A program made the position numbers and the translations under genes. From positions 42,731 through 106,730 of the forward strand of contig BQKZ01000018.1 in the NCBI GenBank assembly GCA_036244855.1: 64,000 nucleotides of DNA. The letters are read 5' to 3'. The DNA comes from Temnopleurus reevesii (Eukaryota > Echinodermata > Echinoidea > Temnopleuroida > Temnopleuridae). The notes below the pieces were generated by a model, which did no database searches, was not told where the DNA came from, and saw nothing but the letters and a program-made list of their open reading frames with translations. Positions 12,201 through 24,200 of the stretch are shown here, one piece after another. The first letter of the stretch is position 1, and every line of letters starts with the position of its first letter.

Positions 12201-15200
12201 ATTTGCATCTGATGGTATGATATCGCCCTCGGCTCCCTGAAAATTAAAATGAAATAATTGTATTGAAGAAAGTGTATCTAATCAATCTGTCTCTATATTC
12301 ACTTCTGGATAATTTTACATTTTCCCAACCTTAGTAAAAAAAACAGCGCGTGGTCAAGTGACTGCAAAATAATATTCAAGCTATATCATACGAAAGCAGG
12401 GTGGTGTTTCATCATGTTATGAAAGACTTTAATAACGACTTTATGCATGCCTGGCATCAGTTCTTGTGCTAAATGATCAAGAAACTTATGCATATTACAC
12501 TAGTTAACATACTCCATTCTTTCTTAAAGTTGTGTGTAACTCAACAAATGGTTTGGTAAAGCATCGCCTGGCCCTCTACTATTGCCATAATCAAAGATAC
12601 TTATTTCTGAGAAATATTTTGTGTGAAATTTAAAAACCCTTTGTCTCTAATATGAATTTTCTAAAACATTCTTTAATATACCTATCATTACACATGAATA
12701 TAAATAATTAGTATAGGGAGACTGTTCAAGACTGACAGAGGGAGTATCAACCATCCCCACGTCGTTCAGTCTTGGACCCCTTCCCCAAGTCTCAGCACAG
12801 ACCGTCACTGATCATCCCGGATAACCCAGTGGAAGCGATAACATCTAGACCTGTAAAAAGATGGAATTTCAGGAAAGCTAACTGGGATCAGTTCAAGGAT
12901 TTGGTCGAGACAGGCGCAGACTCCCTTCCTCTTCCTAGCCCAGAGAGTTTGGAAGGAGCCTACTCAGCCTTCTGCAAACTTCTCATCAACTCAGCCAAGC
13001 GCACTGTCCCACGCGGCTATCGCCAACGCTACATACCTACCTGGGATGATGAGTGTGACAGATGCTACAACGCATTTCTCCTGGCCTCCAGTGATGATGA
13101 AAGTGCCACCCTGTCTACAGAGCTGACAGACTGCTTAGATAAGAAGCGAAGGGAACGATGGGAAGAAACAGTCCAAGGCATCGATTTCACCCACTCTAGT
13201 CGAAGAGCCTGGATGACCCTAAACCGTCTCACCGGCCGAAGCTCTCGCCTGAAGCATTGCCCTGTCACGGCAAACTCCATCGCCCAACAGTTGCTCGCCA
13301 ACGGCAACTTCAAGAACGCAGATAAAGACCACACCCGAAAAGTCAAGCAGGACACATCAAGTCTCTGGAATGCTCCTGGTGTAGATGGCCTCCTCTCCCA
13401 ACCCTTCACCTTGGCTGAGGTTATGCTTGGCATCTCCAAACTGAAATGTGGGAAAGCCCAGGGCCCTGATAACATTCCCCCGGAATTCCTGAAGCGCTGT
13501 GGCCCTAAGTGCCTGGACTGGCTGTGTGAATTCTTCTCGACTTGTCTTGCTGCACTTCACATCCCGAAGATCTGGAGGAAATCCACTGTTGTTGCCCTGT
13601 TGAAACCAAACAAGCCTGCAGAAGACCCCAAGAGCTACAGACCGATCTCACTTCTGTGCGTGCCGTTCAAGCTCCTCGAAAGACTCCTTCTGGCTCGACT
13701 CAACCCAGTTGTTGACCCACAACTTCCAGATGAGCAAGCTGGTTTCCGCCATGGCCGATGCACCTCCCATCAGATAGTCAAACTAACCAATGACATCGAA
13801 GACAGCTTCGAAAAAGGCAACAAGGCGGGTGCTGTCCTTGTAGATCTCACTGCGGCGTATGACACGGTGTGGCATCATGGACTGATACTTAAACTCCTCC
13901 GCACCATCCCTGACCGACATCTAGTGCGATTTCTTGTAACAATCCTATCTAATCGTAGCTTTGTGACCAAGACGAGTGACGGACAAACTAGTCGCCCACG
14001 TCGCCTGCGGAATGGTGTACCTCAAGGCTCAGTTCTGTCCCCTTTGCTCTTCAATATCTACATCAGCGACCTACCACGCACAGCTTCACGTCAGTATGGA
14101 TATGCAGATGATCTAGCACTGCTCTACACAGACAAGAGCTGGAGCAAAGTTGAGAACGCGCTTACTGCCGACATGGAGATAATCTCTGACTACCTCAAAA
14201 CGTGGAGGCTGAAGCTGAGTGTAGCAAAGACAACTGTTACCCCCTTCCATCTCAACACTAAAGAAGCAAACCGTGAGCTAACTGTACTCCACGATGGAAA
14301 ACGCCTACCAAACAATCCTCATCCGACGTACCTCGGTGTGAAACTGGACAGACAGCTGACCTATAAACAACACATCGAAGCCTTGCGTGCAAAAGTCTCA
14401 GCAAGGAACAACCTACTGCGACGCCTGGCAGGCACATCATGGGGTGCTTCTACATCGACCCTTCGCACAAGTGCATTGGCCCTGGTATTTAGCACAGCTG
14501 AGTATGCTACACAAGCGTGGTGTAGGAGTTCCCACAGCAAAAAGTTGGATCGCACACTTAATGACACCTTGCGCCTCATCACTGGATGCCTGCGTCCAAC
14601 ACCAACTGATCTCCTCCCAGTCCTTGCAGGAATTGCGCCACCAAGGTTACGTCGAGAGAACCTGACTGATAAGTTGACAAATACATCTCTTGCTACCGAA
14701 GATCATCCCTTGCACAGGCTCATACGTGAATCCCAAGACCTGGGTCGCCAACGTCTCCGATCCCGTCACCCTTTCTCTAGGCATGCTGCTGATCTCAGCA
14801 AATCAGATTTCAGCCTAATCCAAGAGTGGGAAAAGAGCTGGGAAGGGACGGCCCGACCACGACAATTCACAGTTTCCCCGGACACCAAAGCCCCGACTGG
14901 TTCCAAGCTCCCTCGGAAGAACTGGGTAACGCTGAATCGACTGCGAACCGGGGTTGGAAGATTTAATGCCAACATGCACCGCTGGGGACTCCGGGAATCA
15001 TCAGCTTGTGTCTGTGGAGCAGGTGAACAGACCGCAGACCACATCATCTATGACTGCCTGATACTCCAACCACCTAATGGGATGACTGACCTATCGAACC
15101 TATGTCATGCCCAGACTGACTGGCTCACTCAACTACAGGATGTGGCATAAAACACTACTACACTCATACGAAAGAAGAACAACTAGAATCAAAACCAGAC

Positions 15201-18200
15201 ATATTTCCCTCTTGGCAAAAATGTATGTAGTAAGATCTGTAAATATAGTAGCCATTTTCAGTGTAACTTGTGAGGCTACTAAAGACAGAATTCACTATAG
15301 ATGATCATAAAAGTCAAACGATCACAAAAATGAGTTTTTCTGTACTTCTTACCTGAATATTTGTGACTTGGATGATTATATTTTTGTCTGAGTGTACAGC
15401 AGTCATTCCCTGTCCTGAAAATAGGGAGTTTGTTAAAGGTGATCTCTATATAAACAGGTGTTAACTTGTGTAATTCTTACCTGAATATTTGTGACTTGGA
15501 TGATGATATGGTTGCCTGAGTGTACAGTGGTCATACCCTGTCCTGAGAATAGGGAGGCTGTTGATGGATACTTCTGCAGACCTCAACTAAGACAGGTTTG
15601 ACTGTAATTCTTACCTGTATATTTGTAAATTGGATGATTATATGGTTGTCTGAGTGTACAGTGGTCATACCCTGTCCTGGACATGTCTCAAAATAAGAAA
15701 GGTCCGACTGTATTTCTTACCTGAATATTTGTGACTTGGATGATTATGTGGTTGTCTGAGTGTACAGTGGTCATGCCCTGTCCTGAACAGGTCTCAAATA
15801 AGAAAGGTTTGACTGTACTTCTTACCTGAATATTTGTAACTTGGATGATTATATGGTTGTCTGAGTGTACAGTGGTCATGCCCTGTCCTGAGAATAGAAA
15901 GGCTGTTGATGGAAGTTGAGCCAAGGCTGACTGAGGAAGTATCAACGATTGGAATCCAGATCAGACATCTTTCCCTCTTGGCAAAAATGTATGTGGTAAG
16001 ATCTATATATAGTATCCATTTTTAATAGTGTAACTTGGTAGGCTACTATAGACACTGCAGATGATTATAAAATTCAAATGATCACTAAAGTTGTTTTTCT
16101 GTACTTCTTACCTGAATATTTGTAACTTGGATGATTATATGGTTGTCGGAGTGTACAGTGGTCATGCCCGGTCCTGAGAATAGGGAAGCTGTTGATGGAA
16201 GTTGAGCCAAGGCTGACTGAGGGAGTATCAACGATTGGAACCCTGATCCATCATCCAACACGCCTGATGAGAGAGAATGTGGAAATCATTTAGATTCAAT
16301 GACAATCAGACAGTTGATTTTTTTTTAATTTTAAAGATAGCGACATACAGCGCCAATCTCTTGAAATACAAACAAGAAACGGTTTAACAAAAAATGAGTC
16401 TGAGAGAGGTGATGAGTACTAACTCAAAACTTGATCGAACTGTCAACATCAATAAAAGTGCTTTTCTTATGGTAAATGAGCTTAGAAACAATAGATGAGT
16501 CTGGGTAGGTTACAAGGGTAACAACCACTGCAATTTTGACACAAGTATACCCAGTCATTGGGTGTCAGGAAGGGTTGAGTATCCAGACATTAAATTGGGA
16601 AGCAAGATTTCATAATTTGTTGCAATGTAATGTCAGACAATATCATGACACAGAAATGCATATTCATTTTTGTTATTTGATCCATAACTTTTTTCTGAAA
16701 TTCAAAGGCAAAAGAGACGAGTTTATTTGTGTTTAGTATTGAGACACCCAACCCCCATTCTACTTGAAATTCCACAAACAAAAACGGCAATCAAAGTAAT
16801 TGAAATTGTTTAATTACTTTGTTGGGATCATCCCCAACATCACCCAACCCTTTATATATAATATTCAATCAATACATCATTAAAACTCACATCAAAAATA
16901 AACTTAACTGGTTAGCAAAAGGAACAAGGATAGAACATAGAACGTTGAATATGGTACGGAAACATCAAAATCTTGCATCATTTTTTTTTACCTGATCCTG
17001 TTCCAATATTAATAGGCACTTGCAGAGTGAGAGTCCCATTCTTTATTGGGTTCTGTTGAGTATCGAGTGCTAGGGCTGGTGCAGGAGCAATCCTTCTTTC
17101 CTCCTGGAGCTTCCGTCTTTGATGTAACATCCTAAGGTGCTCTAGTAATGCTGAAGAGTTGGAATGGAGAATTGTGAGCTATACTTCAAAGTATAAAAAA
17201 TTGTCTTCATGTTTAGAGATGCACATAAATTTCATCTATCAAGTACGGCTGAGTGAGAAATGCATTCTAGATAGTGTTCTGTTGAGTGTCAAGAGTTAGG
17301 GATAATGCCGGAGAAATTAGTCCCTTCTCTTGGAGTTTGCGTCTTTGATGGAGCATCCTCAGGTGCTCAAGTAATGCTGAAGGACGGTAAGGAGTATATT
17401 AGTTATTTATATCTTTATTTTAGAACAGAAGAAAAAGAGAAAATCTTGACTCCATAGCTATTACCAGGAATTCCCAATAATTTCATGTTCATTCAAACCC
17501 ATTGGCCAACCAAAATAAACAGAAAAGGGCCAATTTCAGCAGGTAATCTTTACAGTCTTTCAAATATGCAGTTCCACTGAGATAGATTGGTACATGCATA
17601 AAGATTATTAGTCTCTTGAATAACCAAAATACATTGAGTCCGAATTCTGGCAAGTTTGTGACTAACATGACTAAAACATTGCAAGACTTTCAATAAGCAA
17701 ATGATTCACATGTTAATATCTTTATGAATCCTCTCTAGATTGCGCAAAAATAAAGACAGTTTACAAAAATAAAGAGATTATCTTACTTTTCATGTCTGTT
17801 CCACTGACTTGTCTCTTGATAGTCCACCATTTTGATCTTAGCCACTGGGGTGACCTGACGCTCTTCCAGTTCTTAGCAATCTCTTCCCAGTCTATGTCAC
17901 TCTCAAGTTCTACTCCTGTTTCACCGATCCTATAAGAAACAAAACGTACAAGTACATTTACATAGTCATTGATCCATGTTAATATTCTTAGATGTAATAA
18001 TCACTATTCCAGTTTTTTATTATCTAAGGGGGTGTTGTTCAAAAGTTGCTATTGATCGCAAATCAACTGCAAAGCAGTAGCAAATTGTGACATGCATTTT
18101 TATTCGCCCATGATGTGCGCTTCTAACAAGACACGCATTCAACAATGATTTTGATTGGCACGTCCCAATCAACTACAACTTGCGATCAATTGCAACACCC

Positions 18201-21200
18201 CTATATCTTACAAATCTTTACCACACCAGCGTTCATCTTGTATGTTGCTAATACAGCATATTGATACAGTGATATAATTGTTAGCAACTACATCCACACC
18301 TCCTAAACTAAATTTGCTTATTAAGTGCACTTGAAATGTTAACAAACATCCAAGAACTAAAGATATATCCAACCATTTCGCCCGATAACTTTGCTACCAC
18401 TGAGAAAAATCCATTTAGGTGGTTACTCATCATTCACTAACAATGAATGCTTTATTTGTTCAAAATTTAATTTTGTATCTCACGAACTTACTTATTTATC
18501 AAAGTCAGCTCATTACTCTTACTCCATTCTGACCCGCCTGTTTGTTTGCAGTTGAGGTAGTCAAGCCACTTCGCCCTGCACTGCTTCTCCGTTCCTTTAA
18601 CAACATTCATGAACAACCACAGCAAAATCTGATAGCTTAAAAACTTACTTATTAATCAAGGTCAGATCATCACTCTTACTCCATTCCGACCCGCCAGTTT
18701 GCTTCCAGTTGAGGTAGTTAAGCCACTTTGCCCTGCACTGCTTCTCCGTTCTTGTAACAACCTTCTCGGCAACCTGCGACCATGAGATACCGGTGGTCAC
18801 ACTCTCTCCGGGTTGTGCTCCGGAAAGAGAAAACACTGCAGCGCTTAGGATGCTCTCCTCATCAGCTGTCCATTTTCCTGAACAAATATTCAAATGCAAT
18901 GACAAATAAATCACATACAGTTTCATTGAATAATGCTAAATAGGTAGCAGAAAGATATGGTATACTGTAAGAGCCAATATTTTAGCATATACAAATTTTG
19001 ACAAATTTACTGAATTTCAGAGTTTTCACAGATTAGCGAGTTGTTATTTTCACGTTTTGAAAAATTATTGTACACAAGTCTACAGTCATTCTGATGAGTG
19101 TAAATGTGAGCAAAGTGATGGCTGCAAAGTTTGCACAAATAAAACCCTAGCAAAACTTTCCACTTATACAGAAGTCAAAACCATCTACAGTGGCCATACA
19201 TGGAAATATATTAATTGCAACTGTAGACAGATTACCACTAAAGACAAAATATTTTTTCCTCTTTGCCTCTAAACACAGCATATATTTCATAATTCATAAT
19301 ATTTAAGATAAAGCAAGACAGGTTACCACTATGATGAAATTAAACAAATAACGAACACTTGCGCACGGTTAATATTCATGAAGATATATGTTTTTTACAG
19401 TATAGGAAAGATATAAAATAATTATGAGAGTCATTACCTCGATTGCAAGAATCTTTGAGAAGTCTGAATTTATCTTTGACAGAAGAAGCACTTCGACCCA
19501 TTTCAGCTCCAATATAAGCCCAATCATTCCCATGTTTTGCTCTCAGCCTAGTAAAGAATGAGAAAGAGAGAAAATAAATTTGTTACTTCTTTAGATGTTG
19601 CAAGAAAGTGAAGTTGGATTGCAAATAAACTGAAATGATGCCTTCGTCACCAACTAACGGTGGCAGGGGCATAACAACAAATCACAGGGTGAACAGTGCA
19701 GCATGATTGCCCAATGACGCCGGCTATTGAAAAGATTTGAATGCTGCAAATATCTTTATTTTGCTAGAGTAAAAAATTGTAACAGCTCATCAAAGCTTTC
19801 TTGAAACACTTTAAAACTATACTTTCTCTTCTGGCCTCTATTTGAGTTGAAAAAAAAATAATTATGAAATATGCAGTCTTTATATGAAATTTATAAGATG
19901 TCTACATCATCTTATCATTGGAAAATGACTTTTGGGTTACAGAGAACAAAAACATGACATTACGTGCAACAAAGCAGAAAAGTTTTTATGATTATCCATA
20001 TTCTATTGATGTAAAAAGATTTGTTTTCCCATTACTTACTCTTTTAGTTTATTGATATCTTCAGGAGTATATCTGTGGAAACAAACCAAAGAATTAGATA
20101 ACAAATTAAAGAACATAATTGATTCATCCGAATGATAGGAACTGACTTCCACATTATCGAAGCAGTTTCACGATAAATAAGAAATTAATTCTTGATCACA
20201 AAAAGATCAATGTATCAATGTCAATCCTACCTACAGTTAAAGAAGAGAGTTAATCTATATGACATGCATTTGCTTGTATTAACATCTTATCATTATCACT
20301 CATTACCAAGAATTATTATCTATATGGGAGTTTTAAGCCGTACAATATTTATATAATATTGGATGGCAATAAATGGAATAACAGGGAATATTGCACGAGT
20401 TAGGGCAATATTGCACGAATCGAAGATGAGTGCAATATTGGCCCTAACGAGTGCAATATTCCCGGTATTTCATGAAATGAAGCCATCCAATATGATTATT
20501 ATTATCTTTACATATACCAGAAGGCTGGTCACTGCTTTGCGCAAGCGTAAAATTGAAGCCGTACAATATGGCTTAATATTGTACGGCTTAAACCTCTCAT
20601 ATAGATAATAATAAGCCATATTGTACGGCTTCAATTTTACGCTTGCGCAAAGCAGTGACCAGCCTTCTGGTATATGTAAAGATAATAATAATTATATAGG
20701 ATGGCTTCATTTCATGAAATACCGGGAACATTGCACTCGTTAGGGCCAATATTGCACTCATCTTCGATTCGTGCAATATTGCCCTAACTCGTGCAATATT
20801 CCCTGGTATTCCATTTATTGCCATCCAATATTATATAATTATTGACGATAGTGAATTTAGGACCTGCAATATAAAATATGCAACTTACAATTAATATTGA
20901 TCTTAAGTCTATGGCAAAATCTGTACCATAGTACCATGTATCACAATCATTTTCAATGAATCATCTATCTTTCATGTTACAGCAATCGCTACCATATTAA
21001 GAAGTTCAAGCAACTGACCCACATCTCAAGCTTTCCAATCAATAGTAAATTACACATTCCTCATTGTTTACAAATTTTGGCCCCAAAATTACTCAATGTA
21101 AATTACTTCTGTACATTTCTCCATTCCAAGAGTGTACATTTCATCAAACTTTCATTGTTCCACAAACCACTCGTGTAAATATCAGATTTGGTATTTCCTG

Positions 21201-24200
21201 TGTAATATACAACCTGTCAATCAAAGTGACATTGACCTTGTTCTCTTGTCAAGTATATGTTCTAGAAAATTATTTCAGCATTCAATTAATACTCCTTTTT
21301 CCTAAGAAAATTAAAAAAAACAATCAACACACATTTCTTCATTGTAACTGCTTTGATGCAATATATTACCAATATTTCAAACACATTCAATAGTATTCAT
21401 AAATGTTCTAATCCACTGAAGTTTAAATCAAGTAATATTGTAAAAATGGATTATCTCAAAGCAACTAGGAAAGGTAGAATATAATTTTTTTTAATGGTGC
21501 ATTGTCCGTGATTTTGGAAAATGTACTTGAAAGGTGCTTTATTCAAGTCCCAAAGCATTAATGAATGCAACATTAATTTTCAGCTAATTCTATTCATGAG
21601 GCAATAACTTTATACTTTATATGTTATAAAAAGAATGAAAATGCTAGCTATTTATTTTAAACTATTAAAAAAACAAATATTGTTAAACAGAATAAAAAAT
21701 ATCTTGCAGATTATCAATCTTCTTTTGGTGCAAAATGAAAGCTAAGTAGCAAATGACCTCCATAGCATTACATATCAGACTACAACATACCTCCCAACAT
21801 GATTCTTGTGATCATACATCCGTATGACACGCCTGTAAACAGCAAACAGTGGGCGCTGCAGCCCTTGCGCGATTTGCCGATAAAAGTTCTTTCTGTTGTC
21901 CTTGCTGTTATTAAAGATAACCTCCGAAGCATCACGAAGCTTGTGTTCCTGTAAACAGAAAAAAATGACCAGTTTCAACGATATTATGTTAGTTGTGAAT
22001 TTTTCTATATCCCTTCAGGCATTTTGAAAATGTATTATCTCATTGATATCGTAAGTATCAAAACTTGCACATTTATTTCATTGCCTTGTTAAACTTAAAA
22101 TTTGTCTATAATTATTACGGCCACACCCGTATATATATAAAAAAAAAAAAAAAAAAAAAACCCTATCAGAATAGGGTTATTGTTATAATTGTTGAATTTC
22201 TGCTCAGCTCAAGTTCTAGAAGCACTCTTGAATCTGAGTAGACTACCTACAGAATTAGTCAGAATTCTTGGCTACCTTTTATCACTCTAAAGCCAGGAAC
22301 AGTGGGATCACATCATTGCAAATTGCCCACCCCTTCACATTAACCACTGGATATTCACAAACTGAATTAGGAGAAATAAAGACAAATTTGTCCTTCCGCT
22401 TAGTGATTTCTGTATCAAACAAGGGAAATTCCATAAAAGCTACTCTATGAGAATATTTTGTTACTTACCCGAACATATGCCTCAATATTCCTTTCAAGGA
22501 GCTCAGTTTCTTCATTGGACCACATTCCTTGCTTCCATTTATGACCTTTATTTAGAAAGATAAAAATGTATTTAGATATATACAAATACTAAATAGACTG
22601 TTATTATTAGCTCTATTGTCAATATATTCTTTACCTCTCTCCTTCTAATTCTGTCTCACACATAATAACAATACAATCTGATATTGTCGACACCATATTT
22701 ACTGTTTTTATTATCCATTTCTCATTCAGACTGCCAATACCACACACAACCCACTAAGAATACCTTGGGGAATATATTATCAGAAATAAGCGTAAAAAAG
22801 TTTTGCTAGATATTGCTTACAATTCATATGTACATGAACATTTTATACGTTGTGATGATCATATCTCTGCATATTTTTTAATGAAGGGCTTTCTTGGAAA
22901 ACGGGTCAGTTGCACTGATTTGAAGAAACCACCTTAGTGAAATATACATGAATAAATAAATCAATATTACTGAAGCACACAGTCTACAATATGGTTCAGT
23001 TATTTTAAAATACAGGAAAAATATATAAGGAATTAAAAAAAGTGAACGTACCTTGTTCTGAGAGCGAATCTTTTGAGTACTTAGTGGTGAACCAGGACTG
23101 TGTTACAGGATCATAAGGCTGAAACATAGGTAACAAGAGTAATGAAAGTATGAAATAAAACTTTATTAATTCAAGATTCATTGGTTTCTTCCACTAGTCT
23201 CAATACGTTTATCGAGATACTGAGAAAAGAAGCATATCAAGAAGTACTTATATCGTCGTGCAGGAATGCTTTCATCAAGTAAGGCTTCAATCAGATGAGG
23301 AAGTTATTGTTGAGGACAACAGATAGCTCCTCCAAAACTTTGTGTACCTACATTTCAACCCAGGGTTCCAAAAGAAATTTAAAAATGCAATCATACAACT
23401 TTTCCATGACTTTCCATGATAAAATTGCTACTTTCCACAATTTCGTTTCTGGCAAAGTTTTAAAAATCACACACATTGTGATGGCCTCCACCTCCCCTCT
23501 TCTTTTCTGCCGATTTGAGCAACGTGCTCAAGAAAGTGTTTGTGCTAAAATTTTTCCTTGTAAGTAAAAACAAACTTCTCCTACTTCACAGCCATCATTC
23601 CCACCCACCATCTCACTCACGCAATACGGGCCTTTTAAACAATCAGGACACAATTTTTGTATCACCAACACCCAAAATTCAACAGGATTCCATGCTTTTT
23701 CAATGACGTTTCAGAAATTTTCCAATTTCCCTGACTTTTCCCTGACTTTCAATGACTTTGTGGAACCTGGTACCATTTTCATGCCAATGGTACTATTTTG
23801 CAGGATTAATTGATGGATGGAAAGAAGCTCAGACAGAAATCTGCAATCTGTGACAGGTATTAGAACTATAACTCTAATGAAAACTTACCATTTCTGAATC
23901 TTTTGCCTGCTGTACACCAGTCAATCCCATCATGTGTGAGCTTCCGGATGCTTCCCCTGAATGACAGAGAGAGTGAATAACAGTAAATAAAAATAGCCAG
24001 TTGCAAATCTAATAGATATTTCAGTTCCAGGTTTGGCGCAAATTTTTCCCTTTCACACTCCTTGATATCATATTGAATTACATTTCCTCCATGTGAGTTT
24101 ATTTTGTAATGATGATGCTTAGAAAATTACAATATTGGGGTTTGCATTTGGGGATTTTAAATGATATTGAATCTAATGTAATAGATCCGCATATATAAAG

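Noticed and set aside
13065..13560. Minus-strand open frames of 67-136 codons inside the LINE (also 14258-14582 and 14766-15047)
   Set aside because: Antisense shadows of the reverse transcriptase frame, which has all expected motifs.
15688..15945. An 85-codon open frame spanning two exon-11 cassettes and the intron between them
   Set aside because: Arises because one 108-bp repeat unit is a multiple of three; donors and acceptors inside it argue for spliced cassettes instead. Retained-intron use was not excluded.
15350..16263. A CRISPR-like array of short repeats
   Set aside because: Repeats are exon copies with splice sites and irregular spacing in a eukaryotic intron; spacers are related to each other.
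20363..20824. Two similar open frames facing each other (MAINGI... on both strands)
   Set aside because: They are the two arms of one palindrome read on opposite strands; non-coding MITE sequence.
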